A stretch of 64,000 bases of DNA from the NCBI RefSeq assembly GCF_000374285.1, contig NZ_KB893931.1:124001-188000 (forward strand), read 5' to 3'. How positions within the stretch are numbered: the stretch's first letter is position 1; each line of letters opens with the position of its first letter. This document shows positions 40,499 to 50,759 of the stretch, in pieces. Position numbers and translations under genes: made by a program. This stretch comes from Actinobacillus capsulatus DSM 19761. GTDB taxonomy: Bacteria > Pseudomonadota > Gammaproteobacteria > Enterobacterales > Pasteurellaceae. Below the pieces are notes generated by a model. The model saw only the letters and a program-made list of their open reading frames with translations. It was not told where the DNA came from and made no database searches.

Positions 40499-41140
40499 TT
40501 ATTTCTTAGATTTTTTACCACCACGTTGGTCGTCTAACTCAGCGCCTTTCGGTACGCTAAATTTGAACAAATCAGACGATACGCCACCACCGGTAATATT
40601 ACGTAATACGTATAAATTACTCTGTCCGTCTCGTTCAATGGTGCTGAAACCTTTTAACATGCCACTTTGATCAATACGCACATCAAACTGTTTTAAATTA
40701 CTTTTTTTCGATTTCGGTTTTAATACAAAAATATCTGCATTTTGCGTCACATCATATTGATCCCAGTGGCTTTTATCACTGCTGGTTAATAATACGAACG
40801 GCGTATTATTTACTGCATCTTGCACTGTATTCACCGTCACTTGTGACACAAACGGATCATAAAACCATAAATTCGCACCATCAGAAACAATTAAATTTTC
40901 TTGCGGTGATTTAGTGTCCATACGGAACAGATTCGGGCGTTTCACTTGGAATTTACCCTTACCCGATTGAATTTGTTTACCTTTGCCAGAACGTACTGTT
41001 TGATCAAAATCCGCACTATATTGGCTGACTTGCTCTAAACGACGTTGTAATTCGGCAACAGACTGTGCATCGGCAAATGCTGCACCTGTCATAGAAAATA
41101 ACGCCAAACCAAGTAATGATTGCTTAACTAATTTTTTCAT
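40499..41140 (-). CDS. lolA: Outer-membrane lipoprotein carrier protein
   Basis: A 213-aa periplasmic chaperone that ferries lipoproteins from LolCDE to LolB. The signal peptide ends AAFA-DAQS. The mature part has [35 protein letters not shown] (described in part) and [20 protein letters not shown]. The start at 41140 follows GAAGGAAAAAAG. Single gene here. Confidence 0.93.
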   Translation of the reverse strand: MKKLVKQSLLGLALFSMTGAAFADAQSVAELQRRLEQVSQYSADFDQTVRSGKGKQIQSGKGKFQVKRPNLFRMDTKSPQENLIVSDGANLWFYDPFVSQVTVNTVQDAVNNTPFVLLTSSDKSHWDQYDVTQNADIFVLKPKSKKSNLKQFDVRIDQSGMLKGFSTIERDGQSNLYVLRNITGGGVSSDLFKFSVPKGAELDDQRGGKKSKK

Positions 41141-41236
41141 CTTTTTTCCTTCTATCAAAGAGAATCAAGTCCCTCTTTGACAACCTATTCTGTAAAAGTT
41201 TCACAAGCCCCGTACTAGCGTAACGATACAATAAAA

Positions 41237-41270
41237 TAAGCCAAACACCAAGAAGCATTTGGCTTTTATT
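41237..41270. terminator. Terminator after polA
   Basis: AAGCCAAA and TTTGGCTT form the stem with a 12-nt loop, and T-rich DNA on both sides. It lies 27 nt past the polA stop on the minus strand. Confidence 0.75.
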
Positions 41271-41296
41271 TTATTGATTAATCATTTTTCACAAAA

Positions 41297-44170
41297 TTAA
41301 TGCGCTTCGTCCCAGTTATCGCCAACGCCGACTTCGGCAATTAAAGGCACTTTAAGCTGAATCGCTCTTTCCATTTCCGCTTTAATTAATTGGCTGTAGT
41401 GTTCCACTCGCTCTTCTTTCACTTCAAACACCAATTCATCATGCACTTGCATAATCATTTTGATATTTTCATCGCCTCGAATCGCTTTATCAATGCCAAT
41501 CATTGCGACTTTAATAATATCCGCTGCGGTACCTTGCATTGGTGCATTGATCGCCACACGTTCCGCCGCTTTACGGCGCATTGCATTACTGGATTTAATT
41601 TCCGGTAGATATAAACGCCTGCCGAATAAGGTTTCCACATAACCTTTTTCACTCGCACTTTCACGAATATCGGTCATAAATTGTTGAACCGCCGGATAAC
41701 GTTGGAAATAACGTTCCATATATTTTTTCGCATCCGCTCGTGAAATGCCTAATTGGTTTGATAAACCGAATTCCGACATGCCGTAAATTAAACCGAAATT
41801 AATCGCTTTAGCACTACGGCGTTGCTCACTTGTTACTTGATCCAACGGTAAACCGAAAATTTCTGCTGCCGTTGCGCGGTGAATATCTTTACCTTCAGCG
41901 AAAGCGGTAATCATACCTTCATCATTTGCCAAATGCGCCATAATACGTAACTCAATTTGTGAATAGTCAGCTGCGACAATTTTATAACCTTTGTTGGCAA
42001 TAAACGCTTGGCGAATGCGTCTGCCTTCTTCATTGCGGATCGGAATATTTTGTAAATTCGGATCGCTTGATGAAAGACGACCGGTCGCCGTTACCGCCTG
42101 ATGATAAGAAGTATGCACGCGCCCCGTTTTTTGATTAATCATTAACGGTAACTTATCGGTATACGTCGATTTCAACTTACTTAAACCACGATGTTCCATT
42201 AGTAATTTCGGTACTAAATGCCCTTGTCCTGCTAATTCATCTAACACTTCTTCATTGGTGGAAGGCGCACCTTTCGGTGTTTTTTTCAAGACAGGTAAAC
42301 CAAGTTTAGTAAACAAAATTTCCTGTAATTGTTTGGTAGAAGCAAGATTAAAGACTTCACCCGCTTCAGTATGCACAAACTGTTCCAATTCAGCTAAACG
42401 CTGTTCAATTTCTGCCGATTGCACCAGTAATTTTTCCGGATCAATCAATACACCGTTACGCTCAATACGAGAAAGCACTTCAACCAACGGCATTTCAATT
42501 TCATTAAACAACTTAACCAGTGTCGGCGCTTTATCTAATTCCGGCGCAAGCACTTGATGTAATTTCATCGTCACATCCGCATCTTCTGCCGCATATTTAG
42601 ATGCGACATCAATCGCAATTTTATCGAATGTCAGCTGATTTTTACCTTTACCGGCAATTTCTTCAAACTCAATTGTCTTATGCCCTAAGTAACGATCTGC
42701 CAATTCGTCCATATTATGACGACCGGTACTATTTAGCGTATAAGATTCCAGCATCGTATCAAATGCAACACCTGCCACCTGCACGCCGTGATTTGCGAAA
42801 ATGGTCAGATCGTATTTAATGTTTTGCCCGATCTTTTGTACATCCTCACTTTCTAATAACGGCTTAAGTTCGGTTAAACAAGCGGTCAAATTTAGCTGAT
42901 TTTTTGCAAGTTCAAAACTTGTAATAGTCTCTACTTCTACCGGCTCGGCGAACAGATCGCTTTGCTGAGGCTCAAGTGTTACCTGTTCTTTGTGCGTTAA
43001 CGGAATATAGCATGCTTCGCCGTTAGCCAAACCAAATGAAATTCCGACTAAATTTGCCGACATGGAATCTAAACTATCAGTTTCGGTATCCACCGCCACT
43101 AATTTTGCTTGGTTGATCTTTTTAATCCAACTCTGCAACTGTTCCATTGTAGTTACCGTTTCATATCGGCTACGATCAATCTCCACTTTTGCAAAAGTTT
43201 GCTCGGTTTCAACCGCTTGTGATACCGAAGCAGTCGCTTGATAATTGTTAGGGATTTTTTCTGCTGAATTCTGCGTGACGGGGGTAGCGTCATTCATGAC
43301 TTCATTCAGCCAACGCTTGAATTCATAACGCCCAAATAACTCAACTAATTCGTCACGTTTTTGTGGTTGTACAACTAATTGTTCATGCGTTACTTCCAAT
43401 TCAACATCGGTCTTAATCGTCGCAAGCAAATAAGATAGATATGCTGCTTCTTTCTCCGCTTCTAATTTCGGTGCAAGTGTTTTAGCACCACGGAATGAAA
43501 GCGTAGCCACTTGATCCAAGTTCGCATAAATTTCTTTCAGAGAACCGATTCCTTGCAATAGACCTAATGCGGTTTTCTCGCCCACGCCTTTTACTCCGGG
43601 AATATTATCCGAAGCGTCGCCTTGCAAAGCCAAATAATCAATAATTAATTCAGGTGGAATGCCGTATTTCTCAATCACACCTTCACGATCAAGCAAGGTA
43701 TTGTTCATCGTGTTAATTAGCATAATGTGATCGTTCACCAGTTGTGCCATATCTTTATCGCCGGTACTGATTAACACATTTTTGCCGTCATTTGCCGCCT
43801 GCACCGCAAGCGTACCGATCACGTCATCCGCTTCCACACCTTCAATTGAAATCAACGGGATACCTAATGCTTTAATAATTGTATGTAACGGTTGCACTTG
43901 TGCACGCAAATCATCCGGCATCGGCGGACGATGCGATTTATATTGTTCGAACAACTCGTCACGGAAAGTCTTACCCTTCGCATCAAAAACCACCGCAATA
44001 TGGCTCGGCTCGACCTGAGTAATCAAACTTTTCAGCATATTTAACACGCCATACATCGCTCCCGTCGGCTCACCATTTTTATTAGTCAACGGCGGAAACG
44101 CATGAAACGCACGATAAAGATAAGAAGAACCGTCCACAAGAACGAGCGGATTTTGAGCAATTGTAGCCAT
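41297..44170 (-). CDS. polA: DNA polymerase I
   Basis: A 957-aa enzyme for Okazaki maturation and repair. Domains in order: 5'-3' exonuclease (about 1-300, [12 protein letters not shown] and [10 protein letters not shown]), 3'-5' exonuclease with intact acidic site ([13 protein letters not shown], about 357), and the polymerase domain with [28 protein letters not shown] and [11 protein letters not shown]. Full length and apparently functional. It is separated from uvrA by a hairpin terminator. Confidence 0.96.
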   Translation of the reverse strand: MATIAQNPLVLVDGSSYLYRAFHAFPPLTNKNGEPTGAMYGVLNMLKSLITQVEPSHIAVVFDAKGKTFRDELFEQYKSHRPPMPDDLRAQVQPLHTIIKALGIPLISIEGVEADDVIGTLAVQAANDGKNVLISTGDKDMAQLVNDHIMLINTMNNTLLDREGVIEKYGIPPELIIDYLALQGDASDNIPGVKGVGEKTALGLLQGIGSLKEIYANLDQVATLSFRGAKTLAPKLEAEKEAAYLSYLLATIKTDVELEVTHEQLVVQPQKRDELVELFGRYEFKRWLNEVMNDATPVTQNSAEKIPNNYQATASVSQAVETEQTFAKVEIDRSRYETVTTMEQLQSWIKKINQAKLVAVDTETDSLDSMSANLVGISFGLANGEACYIPLTHKEQVTLEPQQSDLFAEPVEVETITSFELAKNQLNLTACLTELKPLLESEDVQKIGQNIKYDLTIFANHGVQVAGVAFDTMLESYTLNSTGRHNMDELADRYLGHKTIEFEEIAGKGKNQLTFDKIAIDVASKYAAEDADVTMKLHQVLAPELDKAPTLVKLFNEIEMPLVEVLSRIERNGVLIDPEKLLVQSAEIEQRLAELEQFVHTEAGEVFNLASTKQLQEILFTKLGLPVLKKTPKGAPSTNEEVLDELAGQGHLVPKLLMEHRGLSKLKSTYTDKLPLMINQKTGRVHTSYHQAVTATGRLSSSDPNLQNIPIRNEEGRRIRQAFIANKGYKIVAADYSQIELRIMAHLANDEGMITAFAEGKDIHRATAAEIFGLPLDQVTSEQRRSAKAINFGLIYGMSEFGLSNQLGISRADAKKYMERYFQRYPAVQQFMTDIRESASEKGYVETLFGRRLYLPEIKSSNAMRRKAAERVAINAPMQGTAADIIKVAMIGIDKAIRGDENIKMIMQVHDELVFEVKEERVEHYSQLIKAEMERAIQLKVPLIAEVGVGDNWDEAH

Positions 44171-44217
44171 TAAATAAAATCTCTTTTGTTAAAAATTTAT
44201 AATCTATTATAACGAAA

Positions 44218-44275
44218 ACAAGCGGTTAAATCCCCTTTAAATTTTGCAAATTTTTCTGGAAATTTAACCGCTTGT
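44218..44275 (-). terminator. Terminator of uvrA, uptake-signal pair
   Basis: ACAAGCGGTTAAAT (44218-44231) is the exact reverse complement of 44262-44275, 13 nt past the uvrA stop on the minus strand. Confidence 0.75.
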
Positions 44276-44288
44276 TGAATGATTAGCT

Positions 44289-47117
44289 TTAGCCTTTGGC
44301 TAAAATATCTTTTAAGAATCTTGCCGTGTGCGAGTGTTTGTCTTTCGCCACGTCTTCCGGTGTACCGGTCGCAATAATTTGTCCGCCGCCCGAGCCACCT
44401 TCAGGGCCTAAATCAACAATCCAGTCGGCGGTTTTAATCACATCTAAATTATGCTCGATCACCACAATCGTGTTGCCTTGGTCACGCAATTTATGTAACA
44501 CCGAAAGTAGCTGTTTAATATCAGCAAAATGCAAACCTGTGGTCGGTTCATCTAAGATATACAGCGTTTTACCGGTATCACGTTTGGAAAGCTCGGTCGC
44601 TAATTTAACACGCTGCGCTTCACCGCCAGAAAGCGTAGTCGAAGACTGTCCTAAACGAATATACGATAAACCGACATCCATTAACGTCTGCAATTTACGA
44701 GCAATCGCTGGCACCGGCGCAAAGAATTCTCTCGCCTCTTCTACCGTCATATCCAACACTTGATGAATCGTTTTGCCTTTATAACGAATTTCCAAGGTTT
44801 CTCGGTTATAACGTTTACCTTTACAGTGATCACACGGCACATACACATCCGGTAGGAAGTGCATTTCTACCTTAATCACGCCATCACCTTGACAGGCTTC
44901 ACAACGTCCGCCACGCACGTTAAAACTAAAGCGTCCTACATTATAGCCTCTCGCTCTCGCCTCTTGCGTGCCGGCAAATAATTCACGAATCGGCGTGAAT
45001 AAACCGGTATAAGTCGCTGGATTTGAACGAGGTGTACGTCCAATCGGGCTCTGGTCAATATCAATCACTTTGTCGAAATGTGACAAGCCGTCAATCGATT
45101 CATAAGAGGCAACATCACTATTTTCAGCACGGTTTAACGCATTTTGTGCCAATGGGAATAAGGTATCGTTGATCAAAGTCGATTTACCCGATCCCGATAC
45201 CCCTGTGATACAAGTAAACAAGCCAACTGGAATATCCAACTGTACTTGTTTTAAGTTATTACCACTCGCACCTTTTAAGGTTAGCAATTTTGTAGCGTCA
45301 TAAAGTACTCGTTTTGCCGGAATTTCAATTTTCTGCTTACCGGAAAGGAATTGTCCGGTGATCGACTCTTCCACCTGCATAATTTCTTCCGCTGTACCTT
45401 GTGCAATAACTTGCCCACCGTGCACACCCGCTCCCGGACCGATATCCACAATATGATCCGCCGCACGGATTGCATCTTCATCGTGCTCTACTACAATCAC
45501 AGTGTTGCCTAAGTTACGTAAATGGATAAGCGTATTAAGCAAGCGTTCGTTATCACGTTGATGTAAGCCAATAGAAGGCTCATCTAACACATACATCACC
45601 CCCACTAAGCCTGCCCCAATTTGGCTGGCTAAACGAATACGTTGAGCTTCACCACCGGATAAGGTTTCAGCCGAACGAGAAAGCGAGAGGTAATTCAAAC
45701 CGACATTCACTAAGAACTGCAAACGTTCACGAATTTCTTTTAAAATTTTCTCTGCGATCTTTGCTTTTTGACCGGCAAGATCTAACTGTTCAAAAAACTC
45801 TAACGCCTCACCAATCGATTTTTCCGACACCATCGGCAAATTGGTTTTATCTAAAAACACATAGCGAGCTTCTCGACGTAAGCGAGAACCTTCACACTCC
45901 AAACACGGGCGATTATTGATATATTTAGCTAATTCCTCACGAACCGAATTTGATTCGGTTTCTTTATAACGGCGAGCCATATTATTTAACACACCTTCAA
46001 AGGTATGCTTACGTTTTACTTTATCGCCGCGATCATTGACATAAACAAATTCGATTTCGTCTTTTGAGCCGTTCAGAATAATTTCACGTTGTTTTTTAGT
46101 CAGTTCTTTAAATGGTGTATCCAGTGAAAAATCATTGTGTTCTGCCACCGATTTCAACAAACCGAAATAATAAAAACTACGGCGATCCCAACCTTTAATC
46201 GCACCACTTGCTAACGAAATGTCCGGATTTTGAACCACCTTATTCGAGTCAAAATACTGCTCTACCCCCAAACCGTCACATGTCGGGCAAGCACCGGCCG
46301 GGTTATTAAATGAGAACAAACGAGGCTCTAATTCGTGTAACGAATAGCCGCAATGCGGACAAGCAAAGTTGGACGAAAACACAATTTCTTCCGCATTCGG
46401 ATCGTCCATATCGGCAATAATCGCAGTCGAACCGGATAAATCTAATGCTGTTTCAAAGGATTCCGCTAAACGTGTTGCAATATCACTTCTCACTTTAAAA
46501 CGATCGACCACCACTTCAATCGTGTGCTTTTTCTGTAATTCTAATGCCGGCGGATCAGATAAATCGCAGATTTCGCCGTCAATTCTGGCTCGGATATAAC
46601 CAGAAGCGGTCAAATTTTCCAATAATTTTACGTGTTCGCCTTTACGATCTTTGATCACTGGTGCAAGTAACATCAAACGTTTGCCTTTCGGTTCTTCCAT
46701 TACTCTATCCACCATTTGTGAAATGGTTTGTGCCGCCAATGGTAAATCGTGATCCGGACAACGAGGCTCACCGACACGAGCGAACAATAGACGTAAATAG
46801 TCGTGGATTTCGGTTACCGTCCCAACTGTGGAACGAGGGTTATGCGAGGTGGATTTTTGCTCAATCGAAATTGCCGGTGAAAGCCCTTCAATATGGTCAA
46901 CATCCGGTTTTTCCATCAATGAAAGGAATTGGCGTGCATAGGCTGAAAGGGATTCCACATAACGGCGTTGCCCTTCCGCATATAGCGTATCGAAAGCTAA
47001 GGAAGACTTACCCGATCCGGATAATCCGGTAATCACAATAAATTTATCTCGAGGGAGAATTAAGTTGATATTTTTAAGGTTGTGGGTTCTTGCGCCACGA
47101 ACATCAATGTTCTGCAT
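44289..47117 (-). CDS. uvrA: Excinuclease ABC subunit A
   Basis: A 942-aa damage-recognition ATPase of nucleotide excision repair. Two ABC modules are visible (Walker [16 protein letters not shown] near residue 31 and [15 protein letters not shown] near 640), with signatures [12 protein letters not shown] and [12 protein letters not shown]. Two zinc modules are intact: CPHCGY...CPTCDG and CEACQGDG...CDHCKG. It is divergent from ssb across 151 bp with a near-consensus LexA site. Confidence 0.97.
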   Translation of the reverse strand: MQNIDVRGARTHNLKNINLILPRDKFIVITGLSGSGKSSLAFDTLYAEGQRRYVESLSAYARQFLSLMEKPDVDHIEGLSPAISIEQKSTSHNPRSTVGTVTEIHDYLRLLFARVGEPRCPDHDLPLAAQTISQMVDRVMEEPKGKRLMLLAPVIKDRKGEHVKLLENLTASGYIRARIDGEICDLSDPPALELQKKHTIEVVVDRFKVRSDIATRLAESFETALDLSGSTAIIADMDDPNAEEIVFSSNFACPHCGYSLHELEPRLFSFNNPAGACPTCDGLGVEQYFDSNKVVQNPDISLASGAIKGWDRRSFYYFGLLKSVAEHNDFSLDTPFKELTKKQREIILNGSKDEIEFVYVNDRGDKVKRKHTFEGVLNNMARRYKETESNSVREELAKYINNRPCLECEGSRLRREARYVFLDKTNLPMVSEKSIGEALEFFEQLDLAGQKAKIAEKILKEIRERLQFLVNVGLNYLSLSRSAETLSGGEAQRIRLASQIGAGLVGVMYVLDEPSIGLHQRDNERLLNTLIHLRNLGNTVIVVEHDEDAIRAADHIVDIGPGAGVHGGQVIAQGTAEEIMQVEESITGQFLSGKQKIEIPAKRVLYDATKLLTLKGASGNNLKQVQLDIPVGLFTCITGVSGSGKSTLINDTLFPLAQNALNRAENSDVASYESIDGLSHFDKVIDIDQSPIGRTPRSNPATYTGLFTPIRELFAGTQEARARGYNVGRFSFNVRGGRCEACQGDGVIKVEMHFLPDVYVPCDHCKGKRYNRETLEIRYKGKTIHQVLDMTVEEAREFFAPVPAIARKLQTLMDVGLSYIRLGQSSTTLSGGEAQRVKLATELSKRDTGKTLYILDEPTTGLHFADIKQLLSVLHKLRDQGNTIVVIEHNLDVIKTADWIVDLGPEGGSGGGQIIATGTPEDVAKDKHSHTARFLKDILAKG

Positions 47118-47170
47118 AATCGGTTGCTCTCAATAAAAAAATATTTTTTATTATCGCATATTTTAAGTAA

Positions 47171-47186
47171 CTGTACAAAATATCAG
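47171..47186. promoter_or_regulatory. Near-consensus LexA (SOS) box between uvrA and ssb
   Basis: CTGTACAAAATATCAG matches CTGT-N8-ACAG at seven of eight fixed positions. The divergent uvrA/ssb gap in gammaproteobacteria normally carries an SOS box, which supports the call. Confidence 0.6.
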
Positions 47187-47268
47187 TTTTAATGCGTGCA
47201 TTTTTTTGAATTTCAGGTAGAATACTGCATAAAATTTTACAGCACTTAATCAATTCACAGAGGATTTT

Positions 47269-47793
47269 ATGGCAGGTATTAATAAAGTTATCATCGTGGG
47301 CAATTTAGGTAACGATCCTGAAATGCGTACAATGCCAAACGGCGAAGCAGTTGCAAATATTAGCGTAGCAACCAGTGAAAGTTGGACAGACAAAAATACA
47401 GGCGAGCGCCGTGAAGTTACCGAATGGCACCGTATCGTATTTTATCGTCGCCAAGCGGAAATTGCCGGTCAATACTTACGTAAAGGTTCGCAAGTTTATG
47501 TTGAAGGCCGTTTAAAAACACGTAAATGGCAAGATCAAAACGGTCAAGACCGTTATACTACCGAAATCCAAGGTGACGTTTTACAAATGTTAGGCGGACG
47601 TAATCAAGGCGGTGATTTCGGCGGTAACCAAGGCGGTTGGGGAAATTCAGCACCTGCCCCACAACAAAGTTACAATCAAGGTAACAGCGGTTACGGCTAT
47701 GACCAAACAGCAAGTCGCCCTGCTCCACAAGCAGCGAAACCAGCTCAAGCAGAGCCACCGATGGATAACTTCGACGACGATATCCCGTTCTGA
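47269..47793 (+). CDS. ssb: Single-stranded DNA-binding protein
   Basis: A 174-aa SSB. The OB-fold ([16 protein letters not shown]... to ...LQMLGGR) covers about residues 4-110. A Gly/Gln/Pro-rich linker follows, and the acidic interaction tail [10 protein letters not shown] ends the protein. AGAGGAT precedes the ATG. It is the last clearly core gene before the accessory region. Confidence 0.96.
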   Translation: MAGINKVIIVGNLGNDPEMRTMPNGEAVANISVATSESWTDKNTGERREVTEWHRIVFYRRQAEIAGQYLRKGSQVYVEGRLKTRKWQDQNGQDRYTTEIQGDVLQMLGGRNQGGDFGGNQGGWGNSAPAPQQSYNQGNSGYGYDQTASRPAPQAAKPAQAEPPMDNFDDDIPF

Positions 47794-47806
47794 GTTCCAT
47801 TCCAAC

Positions 47807-47837
47807 AAAAAGAAGCCTTTAACGGCTTCTTTTTTTA
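47807..47837 (+). terminator. Terminator of ssb
   Basis: AAAAAGAAGCC and GGCTTCTTTTTTT form an 11-bp stem with a 6-nt loop and a strong T-run. Confidence 0.9.
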
Positions 47838-47899
47838 TACGAATGCGTTCATTTTCCTGTAGCGGCAGTTTCTTATTGGAGCGGACAAACAGAGTGAGT

Positions 47900-47983
47900 T
47901 TAACGTCTGCCTGTTGCAGCAGACGGGGGGATGATGGCGGCGGTACTCAATCCCACTATACCTAGAATTAATACATCTTTCAT
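47900..47983 (-). CDS. Possible 27-residue peptide or gene-start remnant
   Basis: A short frame begins MKDVLILGIVGLSTAAIIPP, which looks like the start of a signal peptide, then ends in ATGRR. A small hairpin (CGTCTGC/GCAGACG, about 47,904-47,925) overlaps its end. It lies 24 nt downstream of the cyclophilin-like gene on the same strand and at the boundary between core and accessory DNA. It could be a broken 5' end of a lost gene; whether it is translated is unknown. Confidence 0.25.
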   Translation of the reverse strand: MKDVLILGIVGLSTAAIIPPSAATGRR

Positions 47984-48006
47984 GTTGCGTTTCTTCTTTA
48001 CTCGTT

Positions 48007-48474
48007 TTACTGGTTGTCTATGCTGATATGAACTTGTCCGTTCAGATTATTAATCGCGTCCACATCTTCGCTGATGTTTCCCAAATACACTAAGCCTGAC
48101 GCTGCACTACCGTGGTCGCGGTAGAACACGGCAAGATTACCCCATGGCGCGTAATAGGTAATATCGCCTCTTTTACCATTATGCTCGCTGAGCGTGCCTG
48201 TGGTGTTGAGCTTGCGTGGCAAGTTGTGAGCCACTTTTTCTTTGCTAGCATAGTCTTCCATCTGCACAGTCAGTGGCAGCAGTGTGTAAAAATCACGCGC
48301 TGCGGCATTATCAGCTAGGGTTGCTTTAATCGGTGCTTGATTGGGGGCTGTGATAAGAATATTCATAGTATGTTCCTTTTTGGGTTGAGACGGTTGTTCG
48401 GCACAACTGGGTAATGCAAAGCCCAAGGCAAATGTGCCAGTCAAGAGTTGAAAAAATTGTCTGAATGTTGGCAT
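48007..48474 (-). CDS. Cyclophilin-like-fold lipoprotein
   Basis: A 155-aa predicted lipoprotein. The start at 48474 (MPTFRQFFQ) has AGAAGG upstream and gives a signal peptide with lipobox LPSC (Cys at about residue 24). The mature domain (MNILITAPNQAPIKATLADNAAARDF... GDITYYAPWGNLAVFYRD) resembles small bacterial cyclophilin-like proteins (PF18050-type), which usually lack proven isomerase activity. It is downstream of and co-oriented with an exported alpha/beta hydrolase, beyond a hairpin. The function is unknown. Confidence 0.6.
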   Translation of the reverse strand: MPTFRQFFQLLTGTFALGFALPSCAEQPSQPKKEHTMNILITAPNQAPIKATLADNAAARDFYTLLPLTVQMEDYASKEKVAHNLPRKLNTTGTLSEHNGKRGDITYYAPWGNLAVFYRDHGSAASGLVYLGNISEDVDAINNLNGQVHISIDNQ

Positions 48475-48562
48475 GATTTTTACCTTCTGGTTATGCGTTG
48501 ATGAACGAGCATTTTTAACGCAGTATTTCAACTACTGTGCGCCGCTGCCCAGCGAGGTCATC

Positions 48563-48590
48563 AGGTCGTCTGAAACGGTTTCAGACGACC
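48563..48590 (-). terminator. Hairpin made of two inverted Neisseriaceae-type DUS
   Basis: AGGTCGTCTGAA (48563-48574) exactly matches the AG-mucDUS dialect described for Neisseria mucosa-type species. The 12-nt arm GGTCGTCTGAAA pairs perfectly with 48579-48590 around CGG. It lies 8 nt past the hydrolase stop on the minus strand, the way Neisseria uses DUS pairs as terminators. Confidence 0.85.
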
Positions 48591-48598
48591 ACTTCGCC

Positions 48599-49726
48599 TT
48601 ACTTCAACTTCGCTTTAAAAAACGCTTCAAATTTATCGTATGGAATTTTGCCTGCTACATCGTCATATAAATCCGTGTGCGACGCATTCGGTACAATCAC
48701 CAGTTCTTTGTCTTGGCTGCCCAAGGCTTTGAAGGCATCTTCGCCGAAGTAACGTGAGTGCGCTTTTTCGCCGTGTACCACCAACGCAGGTGTTTTTAAT
48801 TCTACCGCATATTGCAAAATCGGCATATTGACAAACGGTAAGAAACCTGTGGTCGTCCACGCTGAATTTGAATTAACTGAACGTGGGTGGAAGCCGCGTT
48901 TGGTTTTGTAGAAATTTGAGTATTCACGCACAAACAACGGAGTTTCTGCGGTTAATTTGTCTTGCGGGGTCAAATGTTGCGCTGGGTCGCCTAAATCTGT
49001 ATAACCATTTTTCGCCGAATCCCAACGGGCGTTGCTCATCGCCAATCGCATTGCGTTGCGATCTTCCGCTGCTTTTGCTGGCAAGCGGTCGTATTGCCCT
49101 TTCGGATCTAGTTTGATTTCGTAGCCGTTTGCCGTTACACGGGTCATATTGTACATGGTGCTGACCGCCACCGCTTTAATACGTGGGTCAGAAATCGCCG
49201 CATTTAAGGCAAAGCCACCCCAGCCGCAAATGCCTAAAATGCCAATGTTTTCACGGTTTACGTTGTCCAGCGAACCTAAAAAGTCCACCGCAGCCGAGAA
49301 GTCTTCGGTGTTGATTTCAGGCGACGGCACGTTGCGCGGTGTGCCTGAGCTTTCGCCAGTGTACGAGCCGTCAAAAGCGATGGTAACAAAACCACGTTCC
49401 GCCATATGCTGCGCATATAAGCCCGAGGTTTGCTCTTTCACTGCCCCAAACGGACCGCTCACTGCAATCGCTGGCAGCTTACCTTGGGCGTTTTTCGGTG
49501 CATACAAATCGCCCACAAGCGTAATGCCATAGCGGTTTTTAAAAGTAACTTTTCGGTGTTCTACTTGGTCGGATTTCGGGAAAATTTTGTCCCATTCTTG
49601 CGTAAGTTGAATGCTTTGCGCAGGCATTTCAATTGCCGTTGCGTTTTGTGGTAATGCTGCCATAGCGTTTGCTCCCATTAAAGATGTACTGAACAATAAT
49701 GCGGTAGTTAAGGTTTTCAGTTTCAT
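48599..49726 (-). CDS. Exported alpha/beta hydrolase (dienelactone-hydrolase-like), copy A
   Basis: A 375-aa secreted or periplasmic hydrolase. The start at 49726 (MKLKTLTTALLF) follows AAGGA and opens a signal peptide ending AMA-ALPQ. The nucleophile elbow is GICGWGG (about 165-171) with cysteine at the nucleophile position, as in dienelactone hydrolase; SHTDLYDD near the end supplies the likely His. The substrate is unknown. It is a paralogue of the hydrolase at 53.8 kb (both share KEQ..GLYAQ and TIAFD). It is transcribed divergently from a LysR gene through a promoter with TTATCA-17-TATAAT spacing. Confidence 0.8.
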   Translation of the reverse strand: MKLKTLTTALLFSTSLMGANAMAALPQNATAIEMPAQSIQLTQEWDKIFPKSDQVEHRKVTFKNRYGITLVGDLYAPKNAQGKLPAIAVSGPFGAVKEQTSGLYAQHMAERGFVTIAFDGSYTGESSGTPRNVPSPEINTEDFSAAVDFLGSLDNVNRENIGILGICGWGGFALNAAISDPRIKAVAVSTMYNMTRVTANGYEIKLDPKGQYDRLPAKAAEDRNAMRLAMSNARWDSAKNGYTDLGDPAQHLTPQDKLTAETPLFVREYSNFYKTKRGFHPRSVNSNSAWTTTGFLPFVNMPILQYAVELKTPALVVHGEKAHSRYFGEDAFKALGSQDKELVIVPNASHTDLYDDVAGKIPYDKFEAFFKAKLK

Positions 49727-49756
49727 TGCGTATCCTTGTTTTGTTTGAATAAGGGC

Positions 49757-49785
49757 ATTATAGAGATTGTTTTGTGCGTTGATAA
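49757..49785 (-). promoter_or_regulatory. Promoter of hydrolase copy A
   Basis: On the minus strand TTATCA (complement of 49780-49785) and TATAAT (49757-49762) are 17 bp apart, followed by GCCCTTA. The same elements and spacing recur upstream of hydrolase copy B. The palindrome TTGATAATCAA (49779-49789) overlaps the -35. Confidence 0.65.
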
Positions 49786-49791
49786 TCAATA

Positions 49792-49825
49792 AAATGAGAA
49801 TAAACTGTGCTTGAAATGAGAATAA
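49792..49825 (+). repeat. Direct-repeat operator candidate AAATGAGAATAA
   Basis: AAATGAGAATAA occurs at 49792-49803 and again at 49814-49825, exactly 22 bp apart (two helical turns), directly before the LysR ATG. This is suitable for cooperative binding and autoregulation. Confidence 0.55.
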
Positions 49826-49826
49826 T

Positions 49827-50732
49827 ATGAACGACCGTTATACTGCCTTAAAATACTTCTGCTTGGCTGCCGAAACTCTAAATTTCCGTGAAGTGGCGAA
49901 TCGTTTGGCGATTTCGCCGTCTGTTATCAGCCGAGTGATTAACGAACTGGAAGCCGAATTGGGCGAGCCGCTGTTTAAACGCAGCACACGCTCCATTCAG
50001 CTGACCAGCTTTGGCGAACAGTTTTTACTGAAAGCGCAGCAGCTTTTGGCAGACAGTGACAGTCTGTTTCAAATGGGCAAAGCAAAAAATGATGACTTGG
50101 CGGGCATTGTGCGCATTACCGTGCCAGCGTGGCGGGAAAATGATGAAATTATTCGTCAATTATTGACCGCCCTTGAAGCCTATCCTGACATTGTGTTGGA
50201 CTGGCGGGAAGATATGGGCAAACTCAACACCGTTGAGGAACGCATTGATATTGGCTTGCGTATCGGCTTAGAACCCGCCCCCAATTTTATCGTGCGGAAA
50301 GTGGCGGAAATCGGCGATGTGTTGGTTTGCTCTCCGCAACTGCTTGAAAAATGGGGAAAACCAACCGATTTTGAGGCTTTCCAACGCCATTTTCCATTCA
50401 CTGCACCGATTAACATCAACACAGGTCGCCCGTGGAATTTAACACTCAATGAAACAACCTCGCTCACCCCACGCAACATCGCTTTTTACTCGGTAGACAA
50501 TTACAGTGCCTTACAAGCTATTTTAATGGGGCAATGTGCTGGATTGATTAGCGATTTTATGGCAAAGCCTTATCTGGCAAACGGTCAATTAATTCAGCTT
50601 TTCCCTGATATTTCCATTGATCACTGGCAGCTCTATCTCTATCGCCCTTATCAAACCATAACCCCAACACGCGTGCTAAAAGTATTTGATTTACTCACAG
50701 AAATTTGCCGAAAAATGTTTGTGAAGCCATAA
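49827..50732 (+). CDS. LysR-family regulator 1
   Basis: A 301-aa LysR-type transcription factor. The winged helix-turn-helix is at the N terminus (FREVANRLAISPSVISRVINELE, about 18-40), followed by the substrate-binding domain. It is a paralogue of regulator 3 (52816-53709): both share LAISPSV and FKR.TRSI.LTSFGE. It is divergent from hydrolase copy A, its likely target, and carries a direct repeat just before its start. The effector is unknown. Confidence 0.88.
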   Translation: MNDRYTALKYFCLAAETLNFREVANRLAISPSVISRVINELEAELGEPLFKRSTRSIQLTSFGEQFLLKAQQLLADSDSLFQMGKAKNDDLAGIVRITVPAWRENDEIIRQLLTALEAYPDIVLDWREDMGKLNTVEERIDIGLRIGLEPAPNFIVRKVAEIGDVLVCSPQLLEKWGKPTDFEAFQRHFPFTAPININTGRPWNLTLNETTSLTPRNIAFYSVDNYSALQAILMGQCAGLISDFMAKPYLANGQLIQLFPDISIDHWQLYLYRPYQTITPTRVLKVFDLLTEICRKMFVKP

Positions 50733-50741
50733 AACAGCCTG

Positions 50742-50759
50742 AGGACATTCCTCAGATTT
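50742..50759. terminator. Small hairpin between convergent LysR genes
   Basis: CTGAGGA and TCCTCAG form a 7-bp stem around CAT, followed by ATTTTTA on the plus strand. It lies between LysR 1 and LysR 2. Confidence 0.6.

Noticed and set aside
50742-50759. CAGCCTGAGG near the LysR 1 end as another DUS dialect copy
   Set aside because: Only CAGCCTGA matches and the hairpin pairs through CTGAGGA/TCCTCAG, so it is better read as an ordinary terminator.
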